46,543 bases of DNA, taken from the NCBI GenBank assembly GCA_947627655.1, contig CANQWW010000003.1, forward strand, positions 1 to 46,543, written 5' to 3'. This DNA comes from an uncultured Acinetobacter sp. Lineage in GTDB: Bacteria > Pseudomonadota > Gammaproteobacteria > Pseudomonadales > Moraxellaceae. The notes under the pieces were generated by a model, which did not search any database, was not told where the DNA came from, and saw only the letters and a list, made by a program, of their open reading frames with translations. The position numbers and the translations under genes are program-made. Shown piece by piece: positions 10,408-22,397 of this stretch (positions within the stretch are counted from its first letter, which is position 1; every line of letters starts with the position of its first letter).

Positions 10408-11334
10408 TTAAGCTTTGCTAGATTTTGGCCAGAACTTACCAATGAGTGCCACCACTATGACCACCAGAATTCCAGCCAAGATACCGACTGCAAAATTAAT
10501 CAGTACAGAGGTCAATGCACCGAAAATACTGCCCAGATTTGGAATTTCTTCTACATACGCGACGCTATCTTCAGTAAAGTGATGAATAAACGGAACTGCA
10601 TGGTTAATAATCCCACCACCGACCAGAAACATCGCCGCAGTACCAACCACCGATAGAATTTTCATCAGCATCGGAGCAAAAGCCAGCAAGCCCCGCCCCG
10701 CGCTTTGTTTAACCCCAGATTCCTGCTGGGTTAAATACAGGCCGATATCATCAATTTTCACAATCAGGGCCACCAGACCATACACCCCAATTGTCATAAC
10801 AACAGCGATTAAACTCAGTACTGAAACTTTGGTCAGCATGGAAGCCGCAGCTACCGTACCCAGCGTAATCACAATAATTTCAGCGGAAAGGATAAAATCG
10901 GTCCGCACTGCGCCTTTAATTTTTTCATTTTCAAGCGTGATCAGATCGCTTTCAGTCCGGATCTTTTCCTCTACTGCGGCCTCCACTGTTTTGGCTTTTT
11001 TATGCTTCAAGCTATGAATAATTTTTTCTACACCTTCATAACTCAGAAATAAACCACCCACTACCAGCAAAGGATTAATCAGCCAGGGCGCCACAAAGCT
11101 GATCAGTAAAGCCAGAGGAACCAGAATCAGCTTGTTGACGAATGAACCTTTGGCCACTTTCCAGACCACAGGTAATTCCCGGTCGGCGTTCACACCACTG
11201 ACCTGCTGGGCATTCAAGGCCAAATCATCGCCCAACACACCCGCCGTTTTCTTGGCAGCGACTTTGCTCATGACAGAAATATCGTCGAGTACCGTTGCGA
11301 TATCATCCAAAAGTAATAATAAACTGCTCGCCAT
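10408..11334 (-). CDS. DUF808 family inner-membrane protein (YedI-like)
   Basis: 308-aa [48 protein letters not shown] signature. Confidence 0.92.
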   Translation of the reverse strand: MASSLLLLLDDIATVLDDISVMSKVAAKKTAGVLGDDLALNAQQVSGVNADRELPVVWKVAKGSFVNKLILVPLALLISFVAPWLINPLLVVGGLFLSYEGVEKIIHSLKHKKAKTVEAAVEEKIRTESDLITLENEKIKGAVRTDFILSAEIIVITLGTVAAASMLTKVSVLSLIAVVMTIGVYGLVALIVKIDDIGLYLTQQESGVKQSAGRGLLAFAPMLMKILSVVGTAAMFLVGGGIINHAVPFIHHFTEDSVAYVEEIPNLGSIFGALTSVLINFAVGILAGILVVIVVALIGKFWPKSSKA

Positions 11335-11524
11335 TCTTATTCTTCCTTGGATCTTTTAAAATATTCTAATCAAAAAAAATCCGCGAGATTGTATTTACTT
11401 CATTAATTTTCCCAGATTTTTTAAGCTGAGGATTTATTCTGGCTGACATTCAAAAACAGAATGCCGTACAATGTTGCGATCCTAAAAAATTGAATGTAGT
11501 ACGACTACTGTTTTGGAATAGATA

Positions 11525-12538
11525 ATGAGTAATCAAGATAATCGCCCAGTAATCTTGACTGGCGACCGTCCTACCGGACAACTTCACCTCGGTCACTTTG
11601 TTGGTTCTTTGCGTTCTCGCGTGGGTTTACAAGATTCTCACCATCAACACCTTCTGCTCGCTGATGCACAAGCGCTCACCGATAATGCAGATAACTTCGA
11701 AAAAGTACGTCGTAATATTATTGAAGTGGCTACTGACTATCTGGCAGTCGGTATTGATCCAACCAAAACTACAATTTGTGTACAGTCTTGCCTGCCTGCC
11801 TTAAATGAGCTGACCATGCTGTATCTGAACTTCGTGACGGTTTCTCGTCTGGAACGCAATCCAACGATTAAATCTGAAATTCAGATGCGCGGTTTTGAGC
11901 GTGATATTCCAGCAGGTTTCTTGTGCTATCCAGTTGCACAAGCAGCAGACATTACCGCCTTTAAAGCCACTGTGGTGCCTGTCGGTGAAGATCAGATTCC
12001 AATGATCGAACAGACCAATGAAATCGTGCGTCGTCTGAACCGTCAGGTCGGTCGTGAACTGCTGCCAGAATGTAAAGCACTGCTTTCAAATGTTGGCCGT
12101 TTGCCAGGCTTTGATGGTAAAGCGAAAATGTCCAAATCTCTGGGTAATACGATTGTGCTGGATGCCTCGGACAAAGACATCAAAAAAGCGGTTAACGCGA
12201 TGTATACCGACCCGAATCACCTGCGTATCGAAGATCCAGGTCAGGTAGAAGGCAACGTGGTATTTACCTATCTGGATGCTTTTGACCCAAATAAAGAAGA
12301 GCTGGAAGAATTAAAAGCTCACTATCGCCGGGGTGGCCTAGGTGATGGTACGGTGAAAAAACGTCTGGACGGTATTCTGAAGGAACTGATCGGTCCAATC
12401 CGTGAACGTCGTATGGAATTGGCTAAAGATCCAGATTACATTATGGATGTGCTGAAAACCGGTACAGACCAATGCCGCGATATTACCCAAGCCACTTTAG
12501 ATGAAGTAAAAACCGCTTTGGGTGTATTCCGTTTCTAA
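11525..12538 (+). CDS. trpS: tryptophan--tRNA ligase
   Basis: 337-aa ORF; DRPTGQLHLGHFVGSL (HIGH-like) and KMSKSLGNTI (KMSKS). Confidence 0.97.
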   Translation: MSNQDNRPVILTGDRPTGQLHLGHFVGSLRSRVGLQDSHHQHLLLADAQALTDNADNFEKVRRNIIEVATDYLAVGIDPTKTTICVQSCLPALNELTMLYLNFVTVSRLERNPTIKSEIQMRGFERDIPAGFLCYPVAQAADITAFKATVVPVGEDQIPMIEQTNEIVRRLNRQVGRELLPECKALLSNVGRLPGFDGKAKMSKSLGNTIVLDASDKDIKKAVNAMYTDPNHLRIEDPGQVEGNVVFTYLDAFDPNKEELEELKAHYRRGGLGDGTVKKRLDGILKELIGPIRERRMELAKDPDYIMDVLKTGTDQCRDITQATLDEVKTALGVFRF

Positions 12539-12560
12539 ATAATTTTCCACTCCAAATGCT

Positions 12561-12589
12561 AAAAAGCCCTTCTTGTAAGGGCTTTTTTT
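12561..12589 (+). terminator. Rho-independent terminator after trpS
   Basis: AAAAAGCCCTTCTTGTAAGGGCTTTTTTT. Confidence 0.88.
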
Positions 12590-12639
12590 ATCGCTTTTCT
12601 ACACAGTCTATCCATATAGGGCAATGTGTTTCACACGAA

Positions 12640-12820
12640 TATCAAAAAACTTACTTTATTTAACAGCTTTTAACACGTTTACTCATGTAATCCAGGTTCA
12701 GACATTTTATGATGATTACATATTCAGGAAACAGCAAGAAACATTCTCCACAGTTTCATTTGCAACAAGTTTTTCCTTTTTCTACGCAATGACCACCCCA
12801 ATCATTGCGTTTTTTTTGTC
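12640..12820 (+). ncRNA. candidate sRNA downstream of trpS (possible Aar homologue; boundaries approximate)
   Basis: Orphan plus-strand terminator CGCAATGA-ccaccccaa-TCATTGCG-TTTTTTTT (about 12785-12818), separate from the trpS terminator and preceded by U-rich TTTTTCCTTTTT; same position (3' of trpS) as A. baylyi Aar. Confidence 0.45.
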
Positions 12821-12907
12821 TATAATTTTTGTCAATCATCGTAGTCTCGCTGTTCCAACTCTCGCTATTCCTATAACCATGCCCTGCAAGTGAATAATGA
12901 CTACCGA

Positions 12908-12940
12908 TAAAAAAACCCGCATCATGTGCGGGTTTTTTTT
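12908..12940. terminator. Terminator hairpin at the 3' side of lysS (symmetric A/T flanks)
   Basis: AAAAAACCCGC-ATCATGT-GCGGGTTTTTTTT. Confidence 0.8.
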
Positions 12941-12950
12941 ATACTGCTAC

Positions 12951-14480
12951 TTAAGCGTGTTTATGACGCATATGCGGGAACAGGATAACATCGCGAATAC
13001 TTGGCGCATTGGCAAAGATCATCACCAGACGGTCAATACCGATACCCTCACCTGCTGTTGGCGGTAAGCCGTATTCAAGTGCTTCAATGAAGTCGGCATC
13101 GTAATGCATTGCTTCATCATCGCCCGCGTCTTTTTCAGCCACCTGTGCCTGGAAGCGCTCAGCCTGATCAATTGGGTCATTCAATTCCGAGAAGCCATTC
13201 GCCAGCTCACGACCACCGATAAAGAATTCGAAACGGTCAGTGATGTGTGGATTGTCATCATTACGACGCGCCAATGGAGAGGTTTCTGCTGGATATTCAG
13301 TAATGAAAGTTGGCTGACGCAGTTTGGTTTCAACCGTTTCTTCAAACACGATGGTTTGCAGTTTGCCCAGACCAAAACCTGGCTTCACCTGTTCTTTCAG
13401 CTCGTCCTGAACATATTTCGCCAAGAACTCACGGTCGTTGACATTTTCTGGTGTGAACTGCGGGTTGTGCTCAAGAATGGCATCAAACATTGAAATTTTC
13501 TTGAATGGACCTTTGAAGCTAAACACTTCTTCGCCATAAGGCACATCCGTTGTACCGAGAATATCCAATGCCAGTTTTTCCAGCATTTGCTCAGTCAGTT
13601 CCATCAGGTCTTTATAGTCTGCATAAGCCTGGTAGAACTCGATCATGGTGAATTCTGGGTTATGACGCGTTGACACACCTTCGTTACGGAAGTTACGGTT
13701 AATTTCGAACACACGCTCAAAACCACCCACCACTAGACGCTTCAGATAAAGCTCAGGTGCAATACGCAAGAACAATGGCATATCCAAAGCATTATGATGC
13801 GTTTCAAATGGACGCGCAGAAGCACCACCTGGAATCACATGCATCATTGGAGTTTCCACTTCCATATAACGTTTTTCAGTCAGGAAGGTACGGATACCCG
13901 CCACAACCTTGGCACGAATTTCAAAGGTCTTACGAGTTTCTTCGTTAACGATCAGATCCAGGTAACGCTTACGATACTTCATTTCAGTATCGCTTAAACC
14001 ATGGAACTTGTCTGGAAGTGGACGTAGCGACTTGGTCAGTAATTCAAACTGTTCGATATGTACATATAGGTCACCTTTACCAGAACGACCGATATAGCCT
14101 TCAATGGCAATGATATCGCCCAGATCTAGACCTTTAATGCTGGCTAAGGTGTCCGCATCTAGCTCTTTACGTGGAACGTATAGCTGAATCCGACCAGTCA
14201 TATCCTGAATCACGATGAATGAGCCACGGTTCAGCATGACACGACCAGCAACTTTTACATATACCTTTTCGCCAGCTTCAATTTCTTCTTTTGCTTGCTC
14301 AGCGAACTGGTCTTGAAGATCCTGCGCATAGTGTTCACGCTTAAAGGTATTTGGCCATGGGCTATTACCGGTTTCCTTAGCGTGTTCTTCAATCTGCTTT
14401 AACTTGGCATGACGCTGTGCAATTAAATCGTTTTCGGAAATGTGTTGTTCAGAAGTCGATTGAGCGTTAGTTTGCGTCAT
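12951..14480 (-). CDS. lysS: lysine--tRNA ligase (class II)
   Basis: Class II aaRS motifs ([50 protein letters not shown]); likely start MTQTNAQS at 14480. Confidence 0.97.
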   Translation of the reverse strand: MTQTNAQSTSEQHISENDLIAQRHAKLKQIEEHAKETGNSPWPNTFKREHYAQDLQDQFAEQAKEEIEAGEKVYVKVAGRVMLNRGSFIVIQDMTGRIQLYVPRKELDADTLASIKGLDLGDIIAIEGYIGRSGKGDLYVHIEQFELLTKSLRPLPDKFHGLSDTEMKYRKRYLDLIVNEETRKTFEIRAKVVAGIRTFLTEKRYMEVETPMMHVIPGGASARPFETHHNALDMPLFLRIAPELYLKRLVVGGFERVFEINRNFRNEGVSTRHNPEFTMIEFYQAYADYKDLMELTEQMLEKLALDILGTTDVPYGEEVFSFKGPFKKISMFDAILEHNPQFTPENVNDREFLAKYVQDELKEQVKPGFGLGKLQTIVFEETVETKLRQPTFITEYPAETSPLARRNDDNPHITDRFEFFIGGRELANGFSELNDPIDQAERFQAQVAEKDAGDDEAMHYDADFIEALEYGLPPTAGEGIGIDRLVMIFANAPSIRDVILFPHMRHKHA

Positions 14481-14855
14481 CTCTGCCTCGAATAAGATAA
14501 GTAAAAAAATGGAAGGTGCATACAATAGCAGATTTTGTAGTTAAATCGTAGCATCAACCCTCATCTGGATTATCTTTTCTGTTCAAATTGTTTTGGCACA
14601 GAAAAAAAGCCTGTGCGCTTGCGCCTGAATGTAAGCAAAGCTGATTTTTTAATGAGAAATTAATTGAACATTTATTAAAAAAATAACGTTTTAATATCAA
14701 ATCTTTTACAGAACTGAAGCCGGTCTTTAACTAAGGTCGAATGACACCCAATCTGTTAGACCAAATGCTAACTTCTTTTCACTTTAAGAAGCTCTACAAT
14801 GCAAGTCGACGCAAATGATTGCGAGACCATAAAACAACTGAAACGAAAGGTCATA

Positions 14856-15353
14856 ATGAGCCAATGCACTGCAAAAATCCTATATCTCCATGGACTTGAT
14901 TCTTCCAAAGAGTCAGCCAAGTTCCATGCCATCAATGCAACAAATAAATTTTGTATTGATGTGGATTATCGCAACCTCAATTATGCAACCATGGCCGAGT
15001 TTTATAATGAAATAATTGAAAAAATCCAGCCTGATATTCTGGTTGGACATTGTCTGGGCGGCTATTGGGCACTTAAGCTGTCACAACAGCACCATATTCC
15101 CTGTGTCGTGGCGAACCCGAACCTGGCACCTACTTTCCGTGATGATTACTCACCAATCTGTGATGCGGATTTGCAGCACGATATTCCACAGATGGCGTAT
15201 ATTGAACTCGGTGATGAAATCATGGATATTCATGCCATCCAGTCACAGCTAGAAGACTATATTCAGATTGAAACCTTACATGGCGGCCATCATCGTCTGG
15301 AGTGTCCAGAGCGGCTGAATCCGTTGATTCTGCAGATTGAGCAACTGCTGTAA
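14856..15353 (+). CDS. YqiA/YcfP-type alpha/beta-fold esterase
   Basis: ILYLHGLDSSKESAKFHA and GHCLGGYWAL nucleophile elbow; likely start MSQCTAK at 14856 (upstream in-frame start 14799). Confidence 0.8.
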   Translation: MSQCTAKILYLHGLDSSKESAKFHAINATNKFCIDVDYRNLNYATMAEFYNEIIEKIQPDILVGHCLGGYWALKLSQQHHIPCVVANPNLAPTFRDDYSPICDADLQHDIPQMAYIELGDEIMDIHAIQSQLEDYIQIETLHGGHHRLECPERLNPLILQIEQLL

Positions 15354-15380
15354 AATGATAGAAATAAAATCCTGATATTA

Positions 15381-15408
15381 AAAAAGCCTCACACTGTGAG
15401 GCTTTTTA
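15381..15408. terminator. Bidirectional-type terminator between the esterase and apt
   Basis: AAAAAGCCTCACACTGTGAGGCTTTTT between convergent genes. Confidence 0.85.
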
Positions 15409-15418
15409 GTAGGAGCAA

Positions 15419-15961
15419 TTAAGCTGCATCCGCTTCTGGCTTAGATTTATCATCCAATACCGACCAGACATTCAAGCCTAAGTCGCCATGCAAATCTGGT
15501 AGATCCAGAAAAATGCTGGCTCCTAATACCTGATGATGACATTTTTGCGCCAGCTGATTCACTGCTTTCAGGGTACCCCCTGTTGCCAACACATCATCTA
15601 CAATAATGACTTTTTGTGCAGCAATTTCAGCCGACATTTCCAGACGGTCCAGTCCGTACTCCAGACTGTAGCCCACACCGACTACTGGTGGCGGTAATTT
15701 GCCTGCTTTACGAACTAAAATTAAACCCTTGCCCAAACGCTGTGCCAATAGGCTAGCCAAAACAAAGCCACGTGCTTCAACAGCAATAAAGCTGTCTACT
15801 TCTGCCAGTTTTTCCGCAGGAATACTCGCGATCAAGGCATCGGTTAATGGACCAATGTTATTCATAAAAAGTGGAGTCAGGTCAAAGAAACAGATTCCTG
15901 GCTTTGGAAAATCTTGGACAGTACGAATGTGAGACCACAACGAAGTAGACATATTGCTCAT
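15419..15961 (-). CDS. apt: adenine phosphoribosyltransferase
   Basis: VEARGFVLASLLAQRLGKGLILVRKAGKLP and VIIVDDVLATGGTL PRPP motif. Confidence 0.96.
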   Translation of the reverse strand: MSNMSTSLWSHIRTVQDFPKPGICFFDLTPLFMNNIGPLTDALIASIPAEKLAEVDSFIAVEARGFVLASLLAQRLGKGLILVRKAGKLPPPVVGVGYSLEYGLDRLEMSAEIAAQKVIIVDDVLATGGTLKAVNQLAQKCHHQVLGASIFLDLPDLHGDLGLNVWSVLDDKSKPEADAA

Positions 15962-16453
15962 GGGAGATCATTAAAAAAGAAAAAGGAACCGCCAAATTTT
16001 AAACTGAATTGAAGCTAAAGAACAGGAAGAATTGCTCAATATTAAAGCAATACAGATTTCAATGCCTTATTATCTATTTTTAATTCAGTGGTTTAAAAAC
16101 ATTTTCTAGTTAAATAATTTTCTCCAGCAATTCACGCCATTTGATAATAAATGACAAAAGATGCTGCATGCCTGATATCTGCCTAAAAAATCCGATATTT
16201 GAATAGCGCTGCAAGATCATTGAGTTTAAGACGGTTCCTGATTGCTTAAAACTAGGGAATATCTGATATTTTTTGTCCCTTATCGCTATTCTGCTTTTAA
16301 TTTTGCTGAATAAACTGATAGGCACTTTACTTTAGGGCAGGAACTGCGTAAAAATTTACTCAAATATGTCCGCGTAAAATGCCATATTATTAGAGTCTTG
16401 CCTGTTTAGGTTTTTTGAGCCAGTGCGAATATTTTCTGGTTTTGGAGAGTTAC

Positions 16454-16618
16454 ATGAAAAAATATCAATGCATCGTTTGTGGATGGATTTACGACGAAGC
16501 GGAAGGCTGGCCTCAGGACGGTATTGTTCCAGGTACCAAATGGGAAGATATTCCTGATGACTGGACCTGCCCGGACTGTGGCGTTTCTAAAGTAGATTTT
16601 GAAATGATCGAAATCTGA
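16454..16618 (+). CDS. rubA: rubredoxin
   Basis: 54-aa [54 protein letters not shown] with two CxxC motifs. Confidence 0.96.
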   Translation: MKKYQCIVCGWIYDEAEGWPQDGIVPGTKWEDIPDDWTCPDCGVSKVDFEMIEI

Positions 16619-16696
16619 TTTTGACCAGTCAAAGGCCATGTTGAATGGTCTTTTTTTATGCCTTTAACACACCCTATAACAAGCATGGAGTTGAAT

Positions 16697-17875
16697 ATGC
16701 ATCCTATCGTCATCATTGGTTCAGGTATGGCAGGCTATGCTGTCGCACGCGAGTTCCGCAAGCTTAACCCAGACCACGAACTGGTCATGATTTGCGCGGA
16801 TGATGCCACCAATTACGCCAAGCCTACGCTTTCCAATGCTTTAGTTGGCAATAAGGCACCTGAACATATCGCGCTCGGTGATGCAGCCAAAATGGCCACA
16901 CAACTGAACATGCGGATAGAAACGCATACCTGGGTCAAAGCAATTGATGCAGCAGCGCATGAACTCACCCTGATCAAAGACCAGTCAGCACAAAAACAGG
17001 CCTATTCAAAACTGATTCTGGCGGTCGGGGCCAACCCGATTCGTCTGGCGATTGCCGGCGATGGCAGTGATGACATTCATGTGGTGAATAACCTGACCGA
17101 TTATAAAGCGTTTCGTGCCAGCTTAGAAAATCGTCAGGACAAACGTGTGGTGATTTTAGGTGCCGGTCTGATTGGTTGTGAATTTGCCAATGACCTGCAA
17201 CATACTGAACATCAGGTGACCGTGATTGATCTGGCGCCTTATCCGCTGGTGCGCTTGTTGCCCGAGCATGTGGCTCAGGTTTTTCAGGAAAAGCTAGAAC
17301 AGGCAGGAATCAATTTTGTTCTGGGCACGACCGTCGAAAAAATTTCTAAAGTCGCAAATGGCGACTATCTGGTCACTTTGGCCAATGGTCAAACGGTCAT
17401 AGCCGATGTGGTGCTTTCAGCAATTGGCCTGCAACCGAATGCCGCTGTCGCTAAAGAAGCTGGCATTCAGGCAGCGCGTGGTATCTTGACCAATACCCAG
17501 CTGGAAACCAATCTGACAGATATTTTTGCGGTCGGTGACTGTGCAGAAGTGAATGGTACGTTGCTGCCCTACGTGATGCCAATCATGCAGCAGGCACGCG
17601 CGCTGGCCAAAACCTTAAATGGTGAAACCACACCTGTGCATTATCCGGCTATGCCTGTTGCAGTAAAAACACCAGCTGCACCGCTGACCGTTTTACCTGC
17701 ACCGCTGGATGTGGAAGTGAACTGGGAAACAGAAGAACTGGAAGATGGTATGCTGGCCAAAGCCATCGATGCAGACGGTACTCTGCGTGGTTTCGTGCTT
17801 TTGGGTGCAACCGCAGCCAAACAGCGTCTTGCTTTGACCAAGCAGGTTCCTGACTTGATTCCTGTAGCCATTTAA
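16697..17875 (+). CDS. rubB: rubredoxin reductase (NAD(P)/FAD-dependent)
   Basis: FAD motif IVIIGSGMAGYAVA, NAD motif VVILGAGLIGCEFA; adjacent to rubA; start MHPIVIIG at 16697. Confidence 0.94.
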   Translation: MHPIVIIGSGMAGYAVAREFRKLNPDHELVMICADDATNYAKPTLSNALVGNKAPEHIALGDAAKMATQLNMRIETHTWVKAIDAAAHELTLIKDQSAQKQAYSKLILAVGANPIRLAIAGDGSDDIHVVNNLTDYKAFRASLENRQDKRVVILGAGLIGCEFANDLQHTEHQVTVIDLAPYPLVRLLPEHVAQVFQEKLEQAGINFVLGTTVEKISKVANGDYLVTLANGQTVIADVVLSAIGLQPNAAVAKEAGIQAARGILTNTQLETNLTDIFAVGDCAEVNGTLLPYVMPIMQQARALAKTLNGETTPVHYPAMPVAVKTPAAPLTVLPAPLDVEVNWETEELEDGMLAKAIDADGTLRGFVLLGATAAKQRLALTKQVPDLIPVAI

Positions 17876-17932
17876 GGTTTAAATACCAAGGACATTCTTT
17901 GTACAGAATGTCCTACTTTCAGGAAATCTATC

Positions 17933-18871
17933 ATGAACAGTGCTTTGCAATACGGTCCTTCTCCCTATTCGGCTTTTATGCAAGAAACCAAGGTCGATCT
18001 TGGCAATGGCATTGAATTGCATGTAGAAGTCGGCGGTTTAGAACATCAGCCTACCCTTCTGCTGGTGATGGGCTTAGGTGCACAGATGCTGTACTGGCCG
18101 GATTTTTTTTGTAAGTCCTTTATTGACCGAGGTTTTAAAGTTGTTCGTTTTGACAATCGCGATATTGGTCTGTCTTCCAAGGTTCATAACAAAGGCCCAC
18201 GTTTAAATACCCTAAAAATGATGAGCCGCTTTGTGCTGGGTCTTGGCAATCAGGGGTCGCCTTATACCTTGTATGACATGGCGGATGATGTGGCTCTGTT
18301 AATCGACAAGATGAATCTGGGTCCAGTCTATGTACTCGGTGCTTCCATGGGCGGCATGATCTCCCAGATTCTGACCGCCCGTTATCCCGAGAAAGTAAAA
18401 AAGCTCGGTTTATTGTTTACCAGCAACAATCAGCCCCTGCTCCCACCACCATTTCCGAAACAACTCTTTAGTCTAATAGGCAAGCCTGCCTCAACCGATG
18501 AAGATGGAATTGTCGACCACAGCCTGAAACTGTTTAACATCATTGGCTCACCTGGCTATGTCAATCAACTCGAAGCCATGCAGACTGCCCGTAAATTATA
18601 TAAACGAAGTTATTACCCGGCGGGTGTACTTCAACAGTTTTTAGCAATATTATGTACAGGCTCGTTGCTGCAACTGGATAAGCAAATTCGACAAGAGACC
18701 CTGGTGGTTCATGGTTCTCAAGATCGCTTGCTCCCACCCGGCCATGGTAAGGCTGTTGCAAAGGCAATATCTGGTGCTAAATTTGAATTAATTGATGGAA
18801 TGGGGCATGATATCCCTCCGCATTTTATTCCATATCTTAGCGAATTATTTGCTGATCATTTTACATCATAA
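17933..18871 (+). CDS. estB: alpha/beta hydrolase (EstB-like)
   Basis: GASMGGMISQ nucleophile elbow; position in the rubA-rubB-estB-oxyR order known from A. baylyi. Confidence 0.85.
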   Translation: MNSALQYGPSPYSAFMQETKVDLGNGIELHVEVGGLEHQPTLLLVMGLGAQMLYWPDFFCKSFIDRGFKVVRFDNRDIGLSSKVHNKGPRLNTLKMMSRFVLGLGNQGSPYTLYDMADDVALLIDKMNLGPVYVLGASMGGMISQILTARYPEKVKKLGLLFTSNNQPLLPPPFPKQLFSLIGKPASTDEDGIVDHSLKLFNIIGSPGYVNQLEAMQTARKLYKRSYYPAGVLQQFLAILCTGSLLQLDKQIRQETLVVHGSQDRLLPPGHGKAVAKAISGAKFELIDGMGHDIPPHFIPYLSELFADHFTS

Positions 18872-18883
18872 AACTAGGACACT

Positions 18884-19783
18884 ATGGCTGCATTACCATC
18901 CTTAAGACAGCTGTCATATCTCGTAACACTGTCAGAGACGCTGCATTTTACAGAAGCTGCTCGCCGTTCATTCGTGACTCAGTCCACCCTGTCTGGCGGG
19001 ATTATGGAGCTGGAGCGTTTACTCGGGGGCGTTCTGGTTGAACGTGATCGCCAGAATGTACGTTTGACTCCACTCGGAGAACAAGTGGTTGCACGTGCGC
19101 GTGTTCTACTGGCAGATGCGCAAGATTTAATGCGCCTCAGCCGCGAGATGAGTGAACCGCTCACTGGTGATTTGCATCTGGGTATTATTCCGACCATTGC
19201 CCCTTTTATCCTGTCACAACTTCTTGATGAAGTGCATAAACAGTTGCCCAAGATTCAGCTGCATTTGCATGAAGCACAAAGCGAAAAAATTGTTGAACGT
19301 CTTGAGCATGGTAACCTGGATATGGTTGTCCTCGCTCTGCCGTTTGACACGCGCAGCTTGAAAGTGGCTGAGATTGCCAAAGAAAATCTGTATGTGGTCC
19401 ACCACAAGTCAGACCAGCAGGTCGCTCAGGCAAAAAGCTTAGAAGATCTGGATCTGTCCCGTTTGATGTTATTGGAAGAAGGTCACTGCCTGCGTGATCA
19501 TGCCTTGAGTGCGTGTCCAATTGGTGAACGTAAAAATGATCACCGCTTGAAAGCCAGCTCACTGCCTACCCTCATCGAGATGGTCTCTTCTGATCTTGGC
19601 TTTACCCTGTTACCTGAAATTGCAATTCATACCAATATCGTGAAAGCAAATCCAGAACTGGAAACCAAAGCGATTAGTGCTGCGCCAAGTCGTACTTTAG
19701 CGCTGGTGACCCGTAAGAGCACCCCTTTACAAAGCGAATTTGATGTCTTGCTGCAGATCTTGCAAAAGATCACTCAGCACTGA
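18884..19783 (+). CDS. oxyR: LysR-family regulator, OxyR-like
   Basis: N-terminal LysR HTH (FTEAARRSFVTQSTLSGGIMELERLLGG), conserved Cys regions (EEGHCLRDHALSACP). Confidence 0.9.
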   Translation: MAALPSLRQLSYLVTLSETLHFTEAARRSFVTQSTLSGGIMELERLLGGVLVERDRQNVRLTPLGEQVVARARVLLADAQDLMRLSREMSEPLTGDLHLGIIPTIAPFILSQLLDEVHKQLPKIQLHLHEAQSEKIVERLEHGNLDMVVLALPFDTRSLKVAEIAKENLYVVHHKSDQQVAQAKSLEDLDLSRLMLLEEGHCLRDHALSACPIGERKNDHRLKASSLPTLIEMVSSDLGFTLLPEIAIHTNIVKANPELETKAISAAPSRTLALVTRKSTPLQSEFDVLLQILQKITQH

Positions 19784-20145
19784 TGCAATCTTGCGAACCA
19801 AGGAGTCTGTAAAGGCTCCTTTTTTATGTCTGACAAATCCAGAATAAAGCCAAAACACTGTTCACCCACTCTATATAAAACTATATTTATTAAATACTTA
19901 AAAATATTTTTGCTTTTTTTATCGTGTTCATTGCTGCTTTGCACTGTGTTTTATTGTTTGACTGGCAGGATGTCTTTACCTCTAGTTTGATTTATTTAAG
20001 TTTAATCGCCAAACCTACTTAGGCTATTTTAAAACATTGTATATAATGATAGTGATCTGGATGCCACAACCTATAACTTACGAGCTATTTAACTCAATAA
20101 TACTCAATCGATTTAGGTGTATTTTCCTTTGAGAATCTAAGGAAT

Positions 20146-20175
20146 AAAAAAGGACTGAATTTTCAGTCCTTTTCT
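20146..20175 (-). terminator. Terminator downstream of ppk1
   Basis: AAAAAAGGACTGAATTTTCAGTCCTTTTCTT. Confidence 0.75.
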
Positions 20176-20191
20176 TATAACTTTTCAAGAT

Positions 20192-22273
20192 TTATTTAAA
20201 AGTGTCTAGCAATACCCGTTGCGCATTATGGGCTTGCTCACCTTCAGCCACTTGAGCACGAACCCAAGTGCCATCCCCCTGTAATAACCAGGCCTGCTGG
20301 TTATCTTTTAAGTAATTTAACAACCCCTGTTGATAAATGCGTTTCTTCAGGGCCGGATCTTCAACCGGGAAGCAGGCTTCGACACGATTAAACAGGTTAC
20401 GGTCCATCCAGTCAGCGCTTGAACAGTAGATACGGGCATCACCATCATTGCTGAAATAATAGACGCGGGTGTGCTCCAGGAAACGCCCGACAATTGAACG
20501 CACTCGGATATTTTCAGACAGTCCCGGCAAGCCTGGACGCAAACAGCAGATGGAACGAATGATCAGGTCAATCTGGACGCCTGCCTGCGAGGCTTCATAG
20601 AGCTTATTAATCAATTCCAGTTCGGTTAGCGCATTGACTTTGACAATAATCTGAGCTGGTTTACCCGCTTTGGCATTGGCAATTTCATGGTCAATATAAT
20701 TGACCAGCTGGGCTTGCAAGGTAAACGGCGCATGCAACAGCTTTTTCAGCTTGGCCATTTTGCCCATCCCGGTCAGTTCCTGAAAGATACGATGCACATC
20801 TTCACACAGGTCTTTATCAGTTGTGAGCAAGCCATAGTCGGTATAAATTCGCGCATTGCCCGCATGGTAGTTGCCTGTCCCTAAATGCACATAGCGCACC
20901 AGCTTATTATTTTCACGGCGGACCACCAAAATCATCTTGGCATGGGTTTTATAGCCCACGATGCCATATACCACGACGGCTCCTGCTTCTTGCAAAACAT
21001 TTGCAACAGCGATATTGGATTCTTCATCAAAACGTGCGCGTAGCTCAATGACTGCAGTGACTTCCTTACCATTACGTGCGGCTTCTGCCAGCACCTGAAC
21101 AATTTCCGAGTCAGCCCCACTACGATACAGCGTCTGTTTAATCGCTAACACCTGGGGGTCACGTGCTGCTTCACGCAGCAATGAAATGACCGGAGCAAAA
21201 GATTCAAAAGGATGGTGCAGCAAAATGTCATGTTTCTGCATGGCACTAAAAATATTTTCGGACTTTTTCAGGACCTTCGGCACAATCGGCGTATGTGAGT
21301 CATAACGTAAATGCGGACGTTTAAAGTTATATAACAGTCGCGCCAGATTAACCGGTCCGGCCACCTTGTAGAGCTGTTCTTCTTCCAGATCAAACTCATT
21401 CAGTAGATATTCATAAATCGGCTGCGGACAGTTTTCGGTCACTTCCAGACGTACCGCACGACCAAAACGGCGCGAATTGAGTTCACCTTTCAGGGCAATC
21501 GCCAAATCTTCTACGTCTTCGTTTAAAGCCAGATCCGCATTTCGGGTGACACGGAACTGATAACAGCCAGTTGCGGTCATGCCCGGAAACAAATCCGAGA
21601 CATGCTCATGGATAATGGCAGATAACATCACATGATGTTCTTTACCGCCTGTCAATTCATCCGGTAAACGCACGACCCGTGGCAATGAACGGGGTGCCGG
21701 AACCACAGCCAGATCGATCTGACGACCGAAAGCATCTTTGCCTTCTAAAGTGACAATAAAGTTCAGTGATTTATTCACCAGACGCGGGAATGGGTGGGCT
21801 GGATCCAGACTGATCGGCGTCAACACCGGCGCCACTTGCTCTTGAAAATATTTTTTCACCCATTGTGACTGGGCGGGAGTCAGTTCGCCACGGCGCAAGA
21901 AGCAGATATCTTCTTCACGCAGTTTCGGCAAAATTTCTTCATTTAAAATCCGGTATTGACGCGCAATGGCGGCGTGAGCCGTTGCAGAAATCTGCTCCAG
22001 CACCTGTTTCGGCGTCAGGCCATCCGGACTCCGGCTTTCATTGCCCAAATCCAGCTGCTCCATCACCCCAGCGACACGAATCTCGAAGAATTCATCCATG
22101 TTACGAGAAAAGATCAGCAGGAAATTCATGCGTTCCAGCAAAGGGTGCAGTGGATCGACAGCCTGTTCCAGAACACGCAGGTGGAAGTCCAGGATAGACA
22201 ATTCACGGTTAATGTACCGATCATTATAGAGATATTCTGTGGGTGTCAAAGGGCTGCTGGCTACCGTATTCAT
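20192..22273 (-). CDS. ppk1: polyphosphate kinase 1
   Basis: 693-aa [61 protein letters not shown] motifs. Confidence 0.97.
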   Translation of the reverse strand: MNTVASSPLTPTEYLYNDRYINRELSILDFHLRVLEQAVDPLHPLLERMNFLLIFSRNMDEFFEIRVAGVMEQLDLGNESRSPDGLTPKQVLEQISATAHAAIARQYRILNEEILPKLREEDICFLRRGELTPAQSQWVKKYFQEQVAPVLTPISLDPAHPFPRLVNKSLNFIVTLEGKDAFGRQIDLAVVPAPRSLPRVVRLPDELTGGKEHHVMLSAIIHEHVSDLFPGMTATGCYQFRVTRNADLALNEDVEDLAIALKGELNSRRFGRAVRLEVTENCPQPIYEYLLNEFDLEEEQLYKVAGPVNLARLLYNFKRPHLRYDSHTPIVPKVLKKSENIFSAMQKHDILLHHPFESFAPVISLLREAARDPQVLAIKQTLYRSGADSEIVQVLAEAARNGKEVTAVIELRARFDEESNIAVANVLQEAGAVVVYGIVGYKTHAKMILVVRRENNKLVRYVHLGTGNYHAGNARIYTDYGLLTTDKDLCEDVHRIFQELTGMGKMAKLKKLLHAPFTLQAQLVNYIDHEIANAKAGKPAQIIVKVNALTELELINKLYEASQAGVQIDLIIRSICCLRPGLPGLSENIRVRSIVGRFLEHTRVYYFSNDGDARIYCSSADWMDRNLFNRVEACFPVEDPALKKRIYQQGLLNYLKDNQQAWLLQGDGTWVRAQVAEGEQAHNAQRVLLDTFK

Positions 22274-22397
22274 ATCGAACCTTTATTCATTTTCAAGCCT
22301 GAGTCAATACTATCAGTATGCTTCAAATTTATGACATTTTCATAAAAAAAGCCCGATTTCTCGGGCTCTATAGATTTTTTATCAATAAATTTTTCTT

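Noticed and set aside
21865-22345. Plus-strand ORFs opposite the ppk1 5' region (110 and 129 aa)
   Set aside because: Antisense shadows of a strongly supported ppk1 gene, with no recognisable motifs.
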